Source of the DNA: HK1 sp965221725
Lineage (GTDB): Bacteria > Pseudomonadota > Gammaproteobacteria > HK1
NCBI GenBank assembly: GCA_965221725.1
Contig: OZ244909.1
Location: forward strand, 3,038,001-3,102,000
DNA: 64,000 bases
Reading direction: 5' to 3'
Part shown: positions 35,027 through 46,480 of the stretch, one piece after another
How positions within the stretch are numbered: the first letter of the stretch is position 1
Layout of the letters: the number at the start of each line of letters is the position of its first letter
Position numbers and translations under genes: made by a program
Notes under the pieces: model-generated
The model's database searches: none
What the model was told of the DNA's origin: nothing
What the model saw: only the letters and a program-made list of their open reading frames with translations

Positions 35027-36130
35027 TTACTCCGAAGGGGTCCGGGCAAGGCGGAATCCGAGGTTGTTGTTGCGGAAGTCCGTCGGGTACCAGAGGCGGT
35101 TGGCCGAGCGGATGTCGTCCGGCTTCCCGGACCAGGAGCCGCCGCGGATCGCGCGGCGGCGGCAGTCGCCCTCCTCCCGGGCGCTTCCGTCGGCCGGCGC
35201 CCCGTCGTAGCTCCCGCGCCAGCAGTCCCGGACCCACTCGCGGACATTCCCCGACATGTCGAACAGATCCAGCTCGTTCGCCTGTCGGCGTCCCACCGGT
35301 CGCGTTCCGTTGCCGCTGTTCTCGTGGTACCACGCCACCTCGGCCCGGTCGGCGCTTCCCGCATACGGGTGTCCCTTGGTCAGTGGGCCTCCCCGCGCTG
35401 CGTACTCCCACTCCGCCTCGCTCGGCAGCCGGTAGCGTCCCCCTTCCGCGTTCAGCTTGCGCAGAAATGCCTGGACGTCGTTCCAGCCTACGGTCTCGAC
35501 CGGGCACTTCGGGCAGTCTCCGAAGGTGCTGGGATTTTCGCCCATGACCGCTTCCCAGAGCTCCTGCGTCATCTCGAACCGGCTGATCTCGAAGGGTTCG
35601 ACCCGCACCGTGCGTACCGGGTGCTCGTCGGGGTCGCAGCGCTCCTGCTCCGGCGTACATCCCATCATGAACGACCCGCCCTCGACGCGGACCATCTGCG
35701 CGCCCACCTCCTGTGTGATATCCGCCAGTCGGGCCTTGAGCCGAGTGAGCCTCGCGGCGGCCCGCAGCCGGTCTTCCGCGGCCAGAATCACTTCCAGGGC
35801 CGGGGCATAGAGTTCGGAATCCCGCCCGGCCGCGGTCGCGAACCGTGCAAGCAGGAGCCGGCCCTCGCGCCAGGCGTCCTCCCCGTCGCCGTGTTCGGCC
35901 AGCACCCTGCCTTTCACGTAGGCGAACATCGGCGGCGGCTCGACACCCAGGGCCTCGATTTCCCGCAGCGCCTGCATCGCCCGCTGCGGATCCCCGCCCG
36001 CCAGCGCGGTGCCCGCCTCCAGCACGAGCTTGTCGGCCCGCACGTCGGGAGGCAGGTCCTGGGCCATCGCGGGAGCCGCCACGCGGCCGGACAGGGAGAG
36101 GAACAGCATGAGAAGCAGGGTCTTGCTCAT
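35027..36130 (-). CDS. exported formylglycine-generating-enzyme (SUMF1) domain protein
   Basis: 367 residues from ATG 36130, with a signal peptide (MSKTLLLMLFLSLSGRVAA, cut near APAMAQ), so extracytoplasmic. Residues about 20-135 form a helical, repeat-like region; residues about 140-365 are the FGE-sulfatase domain: VEGGSFMMGC, RFEMTQELWEAVMGENPS, YRLPSEAEWEYAARGG, DMSGNVREWVRDCW, RRAIRGGSWS and NNNLGFRLAR. Many such exported proteins are not true sulfatase activators, and the predicted location differs from the sulfatase encoded next to it, so a maturation role is uncertain. Confidence 0.85.
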   Translation of the reverse strand: MSKTLLLMLFLSLSGRVAAPAMAQDLPPDVRADKLVLEAGTALAGGDPQRAMQALREIEALGVEPPPMFAYVKGRVLAEHGDGEDAWREGRLLLARFATAAGRDSELYAPALEVILAAEDRLRAAARLTRLKARLADITQEVGAQMVRVEGGSFMMGCTPEQERCDPDEHPVRTVRVEPFEISRFEMTQELWEAVMGENPSTFGDCPKCPVETVGWNDVQAFLRKLNAEGGRYRLPSEAEWEYAARGGPLTKGHPYAGSADRAEVAWYHENSGNGTRPVGRRQANELDLFDMSGNVREWVRDCWRGSYDGAPADGSAREEGDCRRRAIRGGSWSGKPDDIRSANRLWYPTDFRNNNLGFRLARTPSE

Positions 36131-36159
36131 CGGTCTCGATACCTCCCATGGCATGCCGA

Positions 36160-36174
36160 CCCGGAAATTTCACC
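36160..36174. repeat. repeat family B, copy 4 (half element)
   Basis: CCCGGAAATTTCACC, one arm only. It forms the end of the truncated DUF2161-like gene and lies upstream of the SUMF1-domain gene. Confidence 0.6.
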
Positions 36175-36322
36175 GCTTCGCACCGCCTTCAGCTCCACGA
36201 TCACCGGCGGCTCCCCGCCCCTGATCGCCACCGCGTCGCAGCCTTCGACCTCGCTTCTTGACCGTATGGCCCTGCGCTTCGAGAAACGCCTTCACCAGTG
36301 TACGGAGATCGGTCTCGCGCAT
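36160..36322 (-). pseudogene. DUF2161-like nuclease gene remnant
   Basis: From ATG 36322 it reads MRETDLRTLVKAFLEAQGHT, then needs removal of one A to continue as VEGCDAVAIRGGEPPVIVEL and KAV. This matches the N-terminus of DUF2161 (putative PD-(D/E)XK-type) proteins, where D and ELK are active-site positions. The frame then runs into the arm of a family B repeat and stops matching. Thus the gene has both a frameshift and a 3' truncation. The assignment is from memory of the family. Confidence 0.6.
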
Positions 36323-36408
36323 GGCCCGGACTCTGCCACGGTCCTCCCGAGTCGCAAAGCACGGCGCGCGGGATTGATTCCAAGGGTGTGATATGTGAAG
36401 CTGTGGAT

Positions 36409-36651
36409 ATGAAAAACATCACAGTTGCCGTTGACGACGAGATCCATCGTCGCGCCCGTATCAGGGCGGCCGAGCGTGACACGTCGGTGTCCGCCGTGGT
36501 GCGTGAGTTCCTGATCGACTGGTCGGGAGAGGAGACCGAGTTCGAGCGCCTCAAACGTCTCCAGAACGAAACACTGAACGCCATTGACCGCTTCCGGGCT
36601 GGAGATCGGCTGTCGCGAGACGACATTCATTCCCGTGACGGTATTCGTTGA
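36409..36651 (+). CDS. vapB: antitoxin of a VapBC-type pair (ribbon-helix-helix)
   Basis: 80 residues from ATG 36409 (MKNITVAVDDEIHRRARIRA). The short beta-strand followed by two helices (ITVAVDD, then SVSAVVREFLIDW) is a ribbon-helix-helix DNA-binding fold. It overlaps the PIN-domain toxin gene by 17 bases, the usual arrangement in VapBC modules. It should repress its own promoter and bind the toxin through its C-terminal part. Confidence 0.85.
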   Translation: MKNITVAVDDEIHRRARIRAAERDTSVSAVVREFLIDWSGEETEFERLKRLQNETLNAIDRFRAGDRLSRDDIHSRDGIR

Positions 36652-37060
36652 CACCAGCATACTCCTCTATGCCGTAAGCACTGTCGCCGAGGAGGTGCCC
36701 AGGCGTCCGGTCGCACGCGCGATCCTCGAGCGCGACGATCTCGTCCTCTCTGTTCAGGTACTCCAGGAATTCTATGTACAGACTACCCGCACCACGAAGC
36801 CGGATCGTCTCCCTCATGAAACTGCCTTGACGCTCGTCGAATCATGGCTGCGATTTCGGGTGATAGAAACAACGGTCCCGCTGGTGCGGCACGCGCTGGC
36901 CAGCGCACAACGCTGGCGTATCTCCTATCGGGACGCGGCAATTGTCGAAGCCGCCCGGATCGGTGGCTGTCCGACCCTGTTTTCAGAAGACCTGCAACCG
37001 GGCATGAGTTTTGCCGGGGTGACGGTGACCAACCCCTTTCCGGCGGCCGATAAGCGGTAG
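36635..37060 (+). CDS. vapC: VapC-type PIN domain ribonuclease toxin
   Basis: 141 residues with GTG start at 36635 (VTVFVDTSILLYAVS). PIN domain acidic residues are D in FVDTSILLY, E in VLQEFYV, and D in SYRDAAIVEAA. It should cleave RNA, often tRNA or rRNA. It is paired with the ribbon-helix-helix antitoxin upstream. The GTG is chosen because PIN proteins begin at this strand and the frame upstream is not conserved-looking. Confidence 0.88.
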   Translation: MTVFVDTSILLYAVSTVAEEVPRRPVARAILERDDLVLSVQVLQEFYVQTTRTTKPDRLPHETALTLVESWLRFRVIETTVPLVRHALASAQRWRISYRDAAIVEAARIGGCPTLFSEDLQPGMSFAGVTVTNPFPAADKR

Positions 37061-37136
37061 GTAGGAGGTCCCCGAAGAACGTTGATTCGGGGCAATTGCC
37101 AATTTTGAAACTGCGTAGCTGAAGGAGGTAACGGCT

Positions 37137-38297
37137 TTGCCTGCCCGGGACGAACATCGCCGATGGAACGTGACTCGCCTGGAGTTCCAGGCGTGGCGCA
37201 ACTTCAGCCGACTGACGGAGATGCAGTTCGGCGGGCGAGCGTTCTTCATCGGCCCCAACGCTTCCGGCAAGTCGAACATTCTGGACGCCCTGCGTTTCCT
37301 GCGTGATGTTGCCCGGGAGGGGCTCCAGGGCGCCGTCGCTCGACGCGGTGGGATGAGCGAGATTCGCTCCCTGCACACGCGGCGGTTTCCCGGAGTGCAA
37401 ATCACAGTCGATGTCGGTCCCCGCGAGAATCCCGCTCGCTGGTCGTATCGGCTGCATTTTCGTAATCATCCCCAAAGGCATGTTCCGATCATCGAGGGCG
37501 AGCGTGTCTGCCGGGACGGCGAGACCATCCTTGAGCGGCCCGACGCGAAGGACCGCGGGGACGAGGAACGATTGACGCAAGCCCACCTCGAGCAGGTGAG
37601 CGAGAACCAGGCGTTCCGGGCGCTGGCGCGATTCTTCGAGTCTGTCCGATATCTGCACATCGTGCCTCACGTGGTACGCGAGTACAGGCGTGATGGCGAC
37701 TTTCGGGATGATCCCTTCGGGTCGGATTTTCTGGAGCGGATCGCGATTACCAACAAGCGCAGCCGCGACTCGCGGCTCAAGAAAATTCAGGTGGCGTTGC
37801 GTGCCGCGGTTCCGCAGTTCGAGAAGCTCGATCTGGAACGGGATCTGACGGGTGATTGGCATCTGTACGCCGATTACAAGCATTGGCGTCCCAAGGCAGC
37901 GCGACAGAACGAGGTGGCCTTTTCCGACGGTACGCTCCGGTTGCTTGGACTGCTCTGGTCACTTGCCGAACCAGGCGGCCCACTTCTGCTCGAAGAGCCG
38001 GAACTGAGTCTGCACGACGCTCTGGTGTCCCGCCTCGCCGGCCTGATGGCGCGGATGCACCGAACGACCGGGAGGCAGATGCTGGTGACGACCCACTCCG
38101 TTGCTCTGCTCCGTGATCCGGGTATCGATCCGCGGGAGATCCATCTGCTCGACCCTCGGGAGGAGGGCACCGTTGTGCGCAACGCCGCGACGCTGAGGGA
38201 TGTGACCGCGCTGATCGAGCAAGGCGTCCCGCCTGGCGAAGCGGTCATGCCCCTCGCGGCATCAGGAGATGCCCATCAGCTCTCCCTGACTTTCTGA
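37137..38297 (+). CDS. AAA family ATPase (AAA_21-type) of a two-gene defence pair
   Basis: 386 residues with TTG start; AAGGAGGT eight bases upstream decides this start. Walker A is GPNASGKS at residues 39-46; SDGTLRLLGLLWSL is the signature-like segment near residue 262; Walker B is LLLEEPELSLHD; LVTTHSVALL is the H-loop. It is related in layout to the ATPase at 2659-3993. Its stop overlaps the start of a TOPRIM-like gene (TGATG). Such pairs resemble PARIS and other OLD-like anti-phage modules, where the ATPase holds and triggers a TOPRIM nuclease. The family cannot be fixed without a search. Confidence 0.82.
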   Translation: MPARDEHRRWNVTRLEFQAWRNFSRLTEMQFGGRAFFIGPNASGKSNILDALRFLRDVAREGLQGAVARRGGMSEIRSLHTRRFPGVQITVDVGPRENPARWSYRLHFRNHPQRHVPIIEGERVCRDGETILERPDAKDRGDEERLTQAHLEQVSENQAFRALARFFESVRYLHIVPHVVREYRRDGDFRDDPFGSDFLERIAITNKRSRDSRLKKIQVALRAAVPQFEKLDLERDLTGDWHLYADYKHWRPKAARQNEVAFSDGTLRLLGLLWSLAEPGGPLLLEEPELSLHDALVSRLAGLMARMHRTTGRQMLVTTHSVALLRDPGIDPREIHLLDPREEGTVVRNAATLRDVTALIEQGVPPGEAVMPLAASGDAHQLSLTF

Positions 38298-38896
38298 TGC
38301 AGGGTGGTCCGATTCACTGCTTTGTGGAGGGTTCCGTCGACGAGGCGGCGGTACGAAAGCTGTTCTCGGACCTTTCTCTCCAGGTCGGTGTTTTCCATCA
38401 TGCGAGCATTCCCGGATTTGGAGCACGATTGCAGCGTATCAACATGGCTGCTCGTCATTCGTTCTGGTTCGCGTTGTGTGATCTCGATCGGGAGGAATGT
38501 GCGCCAACCCGGCTCCGTCAGTTCCTTCCCGAGCCAGCGCCCGGAATGTGCTTCCGGATCGCAGTCCGAAGTGTGGAAGCGTGGTTTCTGGCCGACAGAG
38601 AGGGGATTGCGCGCTTTCTGCAGGTTGCACGGAATACCGTGCCAAGTGCCCCCGAAGCAGAACCAGACCCCAAATCCCGCTTGGTGGAACTTGCGCGTCG
38701 GTCACGGAGCAGATCGGTGCGGGAAGGATTGGCACCTGTAGCGGGAGATAGGCGCCGGGTGGGTCCGGAGTATGTGTTGATGATGAGCGAGTTCGCACAC
38801 GATCACTGGTCTCCGCAGCGAGCCGCTGATCGAGCCCCGAGCTTGCGCCGGACGATTGTACGTTGCCGTAATTTCGTCGGAGACGGGCGGTGGTAG
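38297..38896 (+). CDS. TOPRIM-like (DUF4276-type) nuclease partner of AAA ATPase
   Basis: 199 residues starting inside the ATPase stop. The TOPRIM glutamate is E11 in HCFVEGSVDEAAV and the DxD is D62/D64 in WFALCDLDREEC. VRSVEAWFLADREGI follows, a stretch I associate with DUF4276 proteins. I infer a metal-dependent nuclease or toxin controlled by the ATPase. The C-terminus ends exactly where a leftward nucleotidyltransferase gene is cut off (38893-38967), so the module looks inserted. Confidence 0.72.
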   Translation: MQGGPIHCFVEGSVDEAAVRKLFSDLSLQVGVFHHASIPGFGARLQRINMAARHSFWFALCDLDREECAPTRLRQFLPEPAPGMCFRIAVRSVEAWFLADREGIARFLQVARNTVPSAPEAEPDPKSRLVELARRSRSRSVREGLAPVAGDRRRVGPEYVLMMSEFAHDHWSPQRAADRAPSLRRTIVRCRNFVGDGRW

Positions 38897-38967
38897 AGAT
38901 CCCCCAGCCGCTCCAGTACACCGATCAGCGGCGTCAGCGCGACGGCGAGGTCGTCGTGTCGGTCCAT
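38893..38967 (-). pseudogene. 5' remnant of an AbiEii-like nucleotidyltransferase gene
   Basis: ATG at 38967 opens MDRHDDLAVALTPLIGVLER LGDLYH, the usual start of small AbiEii/DUF6036-like nucleotidyltransferases (LERLGVPYHIGG). After about 25 codons the match stops where the TOPRIM-like gene ends. It overlaps its upstream partner gene by 34 bases. I infer that insertion of the AAA/TOPRIM module removed the rest. Confidence 0.5.
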
Positions 38968-39224
38968 CCCACCGCTTCCTGGTGACGTCGCACCTTGCGT
39001 GCGAGTTCGGCACCGTAGTTCTGCTCGATCCAGAGCAGTCGCAGCGCCGGCTCGCCGAACTCCGGATGCCGCGCCCGTAGCGCCGCGCGCGACAGCGCGA
39101 TCATCGAACCACTGAACCGCAGCCCCGCCCGAAGCCGCCTGGCGGGTCCCATGCGTCGCAACGCCTTGAGCTGCGCCTCGTGGGCGGCGCGGCTGGTGTC
39201 GTATGGCGGGTCACGGTGTTCCAT
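38934..39224 (-). CDS. small conserved protein, partner of nucleotidyltransferase genes
   Basis: 96 residues, ATG at 39224. The segment ALRRMGPARRLRAGLRFSGS, then RAALRARHPEFGEPALRLLW, matches a family of about 100-residue helical proteins normally encoded just upstream of an AbiEii-like nucleotidyltransferase, possibly as a toxin-antitoxin pair. Here the downstream partner is cut after about 25 codons. The function is unknown. Confidence 0.6.
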   Translation of the reverse strand: MEHRDPPYDTSRAAHEAQLKALRRMGPARRLRAGLRFSGSMIALSRAALRARHPEFGEPALRLLWIEQNYGAELARKVRRHQEAVGWTDTTTSPSR

Positions 39225-39593
39225 GTTCGCAAGTGTACGAGCCGGTTCCGCCGCCCGGTAGCGAGGCGCTTCAGCAATTTTGGCCGTGGGCTGACTCCGC
39301 GGGGTGGATCCGGCCCGGATTGCTCGGAAATTCAGCGGAAAGCGCGCGAGAAATGTCCCAAGGATGCAGGGTCAAGGGCGCTGTTGGTGAAGTCGGTCGC
39401 CAAAATGAGAATAGCTGGTGGTATTCCCCATCTCTTTGACGGTCTCGGCGGTGCCTCGTACGATTCGTCCCGTCCGGTTGGTTGCGGTGGGGCATCGGCC
39501 GCGGATCGGGGTCGAGCATCGTCGAGCAAGGCTTTCAGACATGCCGAAGCCGACCATCTTTGTCGAATAGATCGGAGGTTCTCGAAAACACCC
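39225..39593. other. intergenic region before the hydratase gene
   Basis: 369 bases with no supported gene. The hydratase frame stays open through it, but the codons upstream of ATG 39594 have no family resemblance. It should hold the promoters of two divergent genes. Confidence 0.5.
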
Positions 39594-40382
39594 ATGACCA
39601 CGAATTCGAACGACGGCGCGTTGGCGCGGGCGCTGTGGGAGGCTCGCCGCGATGGGCGGCAGGTCCGGATCGACGACCGCGGTCGTCCTCTTGACGAAGC
39701 GGGCGCCTACGCCGTGCAGCGCGGGGTGACCGAGGCGTCCGGATACGAGATCGTCGGATACAAGATCGGGGCCACGGCTCAGGTCGCGATGGATCTGCTT
39801 GGGGTGAGCGGACCCTTCTTCGGGCCGTTGTACCGCGAGGCGTTCCGGGAGAACGATGCGGCCATTTCGCTCCCCATGGCCCACTCCCCGGGGATCGAGG
39901 CGGAGTTCGCGGTGAGTCTGGCGGCGGATATCCCGCCGCGGGCCGAGGCGTGGACGAAGGCGGAGGTGGAGGCGGCGGTTGCCTGGGTGGGGCCGGCGTT
40001 CGAGATCGTCGGCACGCGCCTTGAGAGCGGCCTCCCCGGTGCCGGGATGCGGGTGATCGCCGACGGTGGCGCCAACATCGATTTCGTGCGCGGCTCGACC
40101 GGCGCGGCGTGGCGCGACGCCGATCTCACTGCCCACCCCGTCACTCTTCGCATCAACGGGGAGGAGGTGGCCTCCGGGCACAGCGGCATGCTGGTGTTCG
40201 GCGATCCCGTCTCGGGGGTGGTGTGGCTCGCCAATCACCCCGAACTCGGCCCCCGGGGCCTGAAGGCGGGTGACGTGGTGACCACCGGTACCTGCACCGG
40301 CATCAAGTCGCTCTCGCCGGGCGACGAGGCAGAGGCCGACTACGGGGCGCTCGGGACGGTGAGGGCGCGCTTCAGCGGCTGA
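39594..40382 (+). CDS. 2-keto-4-pentenoate hydratase/fumarylacetoacetase family protein
   Basis: 262 residues from ATG 39594. MhpD-type landmarks are EIVGYKIGATAQVAMDLLGV, PFFGPLYREAF, GIEAEFAVSLAADIPP, PAFEIVGTRLE and GDVVTTGTCTGIKSLSPGD. The family hydrates 2-oxopent-4-enoate in aromatic meta-cleavage or acts as related decarboxylases. No other meta-cleavage gene is nearby, so the pathway is unknown. The start is set by homology. Confidence 0.88.
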   Translation: MTTNSNDGALARALWEARRDGRQVRIDDRGRPLDEAGAYAVQRGVTEASGYEIVGYKIGATAQVAMDLLGVSGPFFGPLYREAFRENDAAISLPMAHSPGIEAEFAVSLAADIPPRAEAWTKAEVEAAVAWVGPAFEIVGTRLESGLPGAGMRVIADGGANIDFVRGSTGAAWRDADLTAHPVTLRINGEEVASGHSGMLVFGDPVSGVVWLANHPELGPRGLKAGDVVTTGTCTGIKSLSPGDEAEADYGALGTVRARFSG

Positions 40383-40421
40383 CGGGCGGGGGAGGAGGCC
40401 GGGTTTCGGGTCGATACGGCG

Positions 40422-40838
40422 TCAACGTTCCAGCCACGCCTCGACCGCCCGCCCATACTCGACGAAGTCGTCGAGCCGAGTCGTCGCGATCGAGTGGACG
40501 ATCATCCAGTCGAGCGTCTGGTACGCATGAACCGAGATGTTGCGGAACCCGACCGCGCGGCGCATGCGATCGGCCAGTTCCCGCGACACGATGTCCTGCC
40601 GCTCCAGGGCATCGAAGGTCCCTGCCATGGTGTCCGGCACCGCGCACTCGGAGTCCGACACGATGTGCGCGGCAATGTCCACGCACGCCTGCACCGCACG
40701 CTCCAGATTCAGGCAGATGATGTCCTGAGCGTCGTGGTCGGTGCTCAGTGCCTCCATCGATGCCGGCGTGCGCGCCCGCACCCGCTCGATGCAGCGTCGC
40801 AACGACTCCAGCTTCGCCGTGACGACATCACCGTCCAT
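40422..40838 (-). CDS. hepT: HepT-type HEPN ribonuclease toxin (second pair)
   Basis: 138 residues. The HEPN motif is FRNISVHAY at residues 98-106 (R99, H104, Y106). LERAVQACVDIAAHIVSD is the family's second helix. It overlaps the upstream nucleotidyltransferase gene by 11 bases. It differs clearly in sequence from the HepT at 31811-32251, so the pairs are not a recent duplication. Confidence 0.9.
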   Translation of the reverse strand: MDGDVVTAKLESLRRCIERVRARTPASMEALSTDHDAQDIICLNLERAVQACVDIAAHIVSDSECAVPDTMAGTFDALERQDIVSRELADRMRRAVGFRNISVHAYQTLDWMIVHSIATTRLDDFVEYGRAVEAWLER

Positions 40839-41232
40839 GCAGGAACCGCTTGCGTCTCGTGTCCTGAATCATGCGTACGAGCGGCATCAGGTCGGCGTTC
40901 AGGGACCACATCTTCACCAGCAGGTGGGCGAGTACGCCGGAGTCCCGCTTGATGATGCGCTTTCCCCTGGTTAGCGCCTGCGTCAGCACGAGCGGGCCCG
41001 CACGATGCAGGTCGACCAGATCGACGGGCCGCCCCGCCGCGTTCGCGATCGCGTCGTTCAGCGCCAGCCGGCGCTGCGCATCGATGGGCTCCCGCGCCGC
41101 GATCGCCACGTCGATGTCGCTCTCGGGGGTCTGGCGACCCTCTGCAAACGACCCGAAGACGCAGGCGAGTTCGATGTCCGGTTGCCGCCGGAGAGCATCG
41201 CGCACCGAGTTCAGCGTTCCCGCGTCTTCCAT
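40828..41232 (-). CDS. mntA: MntA-type nucleotidyltransferase antitoxin (second pair)
   Basis: 134 residues from ATG 41232 (MEDAGTLNSVRDAL). The motif CVFGSFAEGRQTPESDIDVA carries GS and DID; a third acidic residue is in RPVDLVDL. It should adenylylate the HepT encoded downstream. A longer frame upstream runs into a family A repeat and is not coding. Confidence 0.88.
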   Translation of the reverse strand: MEDAGTLNSVRDALRRQPDIELACVFGSFAEGRQTPESDIDVAIAAREPIDAQRRLALNDAIANAAGRPVDLVDLHRAGPLVLTQALTRGKRIIKRDSGVLAHLLVKMWSLNADLMPLVRMIQDTRRKRFLHGR

Positions 41233-41309
41233 CTTCGTGTGTCCCCGCAGGGGCCCGGCAAGGATAACCCATCGTCTGATGGTCGGCGCGCGGAACGACG
41301 GAGCCTGAT

Positions 41310-41406
41310 GTGTCTCGCTTCGACTCCTGAACTCTCGGCCTGACCTCTCGGGAAGAACTTGTGCATACGGGCTGGAGACATCGGGCCGGATCTCGAAGTG
41401 AGGCAC
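41310..41406. repeat. repeat family A, copy 2
   Basis: TGTCTCGCTTCGACTCCTGA, then CTCTCGGGAA, GCTGGAGACATCGGGC and TCTCGAAGTGAGGCAC. The divergent ends form an imperfect hairpin. It sits between mntA and gloA. Confidence 0.75.
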
Positions 41407-41480
41407 CGGGAATGAGGTTGGCTGGCGATCGACGCCTCGGTTCGCCTATCCTGCCGCGCCCTCATCACGGGAGAACGGCC

Positions 41481-41882
41481 ATGCAATTTCTGCACACGAT
41501 GCTTCGGGTGGGTGACCTGCCGCGTTCCATCGACTTCTACACGAAGACGGTCGGCATGGAACTGCTGCGCACCACCGACCGCCCCGATCAGAAGTACAGC
41601 CTCGCCTTCCTCGGCTTCGGCGGCGGTAACCGGAACGGCGAGGCGGAGCTGGAACTGACCTACAACTACGGAGAGTCGGAGTACGATCTCGGCACCGCAT
41701 ACGGGCACATCGCGCTCGGAGTGGACGATGTTGCGGAGACCTGCGAGCGGATTCGCGCGGCGGGCGGCAACGTCACGCGCGAGCCGGGCCCGGTGAAGGG
41801 CGGCAGCACGGTGATCGCGTTCGTCGAGGACCCCGACGGCTACAAGGTCGAGCTGATCGAGACGAGTTCGCGGGAGCTCTGA
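41481..41882 (+). CDS. gloA: lactoylglutathione lyase (glyoxalase I)
   Basis: 133 residues, the size of single-domain GloA. Metal ligands are H5 (MQFLHTMLRV), E56 (ELELTYNYGES), H74 (YGHIALGV) and the C-terminal E in FVEDPDGYKVELIE. It converts the methylglyoxal-glutathione adduct to S-lactoylglutathione. The start follows GGGAGAACGGCC. A strong hairpin follows 20 bases after the stop. Confidence 0.96.
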   Translation: MQFLHTMLRVGDLPRSIDFYTKTVGMELLRTTDRPDQKYSLAFLGFGGGNRNGEAELELTYNYGESEYDLGTAYGHIALGVDDVAETCERIRAAGGNVTREPGPVKGGSTVIAFVEDPDGYKVELIETSSREL

Positions 41883-41902
41883 GCGCTCCCACACCGCGGA
41901 TA

Positions 41903-41934
41903 AATGTCATTCCCGCGCCAGCGGGAATGACATT
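41903..41934. terminator. perfect hairpin between gloA and the BNR gene
   Basis: 14-bp perfect stem AATGTCATTCCCGC / GCGGGAATGACATT with loop GCCA. It resembles the dispersed ATTCCCGC...GCGGGAAT repeats of many proteobacteria and may end both convergent transcripts. There is no long T-tract. Confidence 0.6.
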
Positions 41935-41936
41935 GC

Positions 41937-42060
41937 TCGCGCTGCCACCGGCTTTCCCATGCCGTCAGATCGTTTTCCGGCCGTGGATCGAAGAAGGTGT
42001 CCGGAACGATCATCTTCCCCTCGAGAACATCAAGCTGACGCTCGATCGGCGCCCTGCGCG
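41937..42060 (-). other. possible antitoxin-like gene tail (unsure)
   Basis: The leftward frame reads RQLDVLEGKMIVPDTFFDPR and then PENDLTAWESRW, which recalls the C-terminal end of Phd/YefM-type antitoxins (LKGRIVVPDDFDAPLPEDVL). No start or N-terminus is found upstream, and the frame runs on through the hairpin at 41903. It may be a remnant or chance. Confidence 0.2.
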
Positions 42061-42123
42061 CGACAGGACGCGCGACAGGCCGGCCCCCCCTCCTTGCCGG
42101 TCATGTGGCTATTCCGGCCCGGG

Positions 42124-45810
<3,687 letters not shown>

Positions 45811-45998
45811 CGATGGATCTCCGGTGGTGGTCGCCGGACGAGGCACGGCGGGAGCGTGATCATGGTCGGGTGACGCATCGGCGGGGGGTCTTCGCCGGGA
45901 GCGCGGATCCGGCGCCGGTGCGCGTTCGCCGCCGGCCCGGGGTGGCTTGGGGGGCGACACCCGGGGAAGCGACGTTCAGGTCGCCGATCGGGCGCCGG

Positions 45999-46214
45999 TC
46001 ATGCGCCGTCCGTCGCCGGTTTGGCAAGGGCGCGGGCGACGAACGCCAGGAACGCGTCGAGCACGAACCAGGTGGCGAGAAAGCCGAGGCATTCGAGGGT
46101 GAAGCTGCCGAACTTGTAGAACAGCTCGGCCACCACGAGCGAGATGACGAGCGCGGGCGCCTGTCGCCCGAGAAGCTGGCGCAGCGAGCTGGAGCGAAGC
46201 AGTTCGAACATCAT
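45999..46214 (-). CDS. small two-helix membrane protein, unknown function
   Basis: 71 residues, starting at one of three tandem ATGs (46217, 46214, 46211). GGAGAG just upstream gives the best spacing to the second or third. Two hydrophobic segments, PALVISLVVAELFYKFGSF and LGFLATWFVLDAFLAFVA, predict membrane insertion. I do not recognise the family. It lies between the BNR gene and the RuBisCO-like gene on the same strand. Confidence 0.6.
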   Translation of the reverse strand: MMFELLRSSSLRQLLGRQAPALVISLVVAELFYKFGSFTLECLGFLATWFVLDAFLAFVARALAKPATDGA

Positions 46215-46480
46215 CATCTCTCCGTGAGCAGGGACCCGTGGATGATAACCGCTTGCGCGGCGGCAAAGTGGTCGGCTCCGCCCGAGGGGCAGGATCATTC
46301 AAGGGTTACGGTTGCCGGTGCCGGTCGCCGATATCGCTCGGCAATCGACCACTTCGTCGGCGCAACGAGCCGCGCCTGAGCGCGCGGGGGTCATCGACCG
46401 GAAGCGTCGAACCGCCCTGACCCCGAGCGGAGCCCGTTCCTGCGAGATGGCGGGCTCGACACGAGGCAGGGCCATCCCCG

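Noticed and set aside
41903..41934. Hairpin after gloA as part of an insertion sequence
   Set aside because: Only a 32-base palindrome with no transposase or longer terminal repeats; treated as terminator or REP-type repeat.
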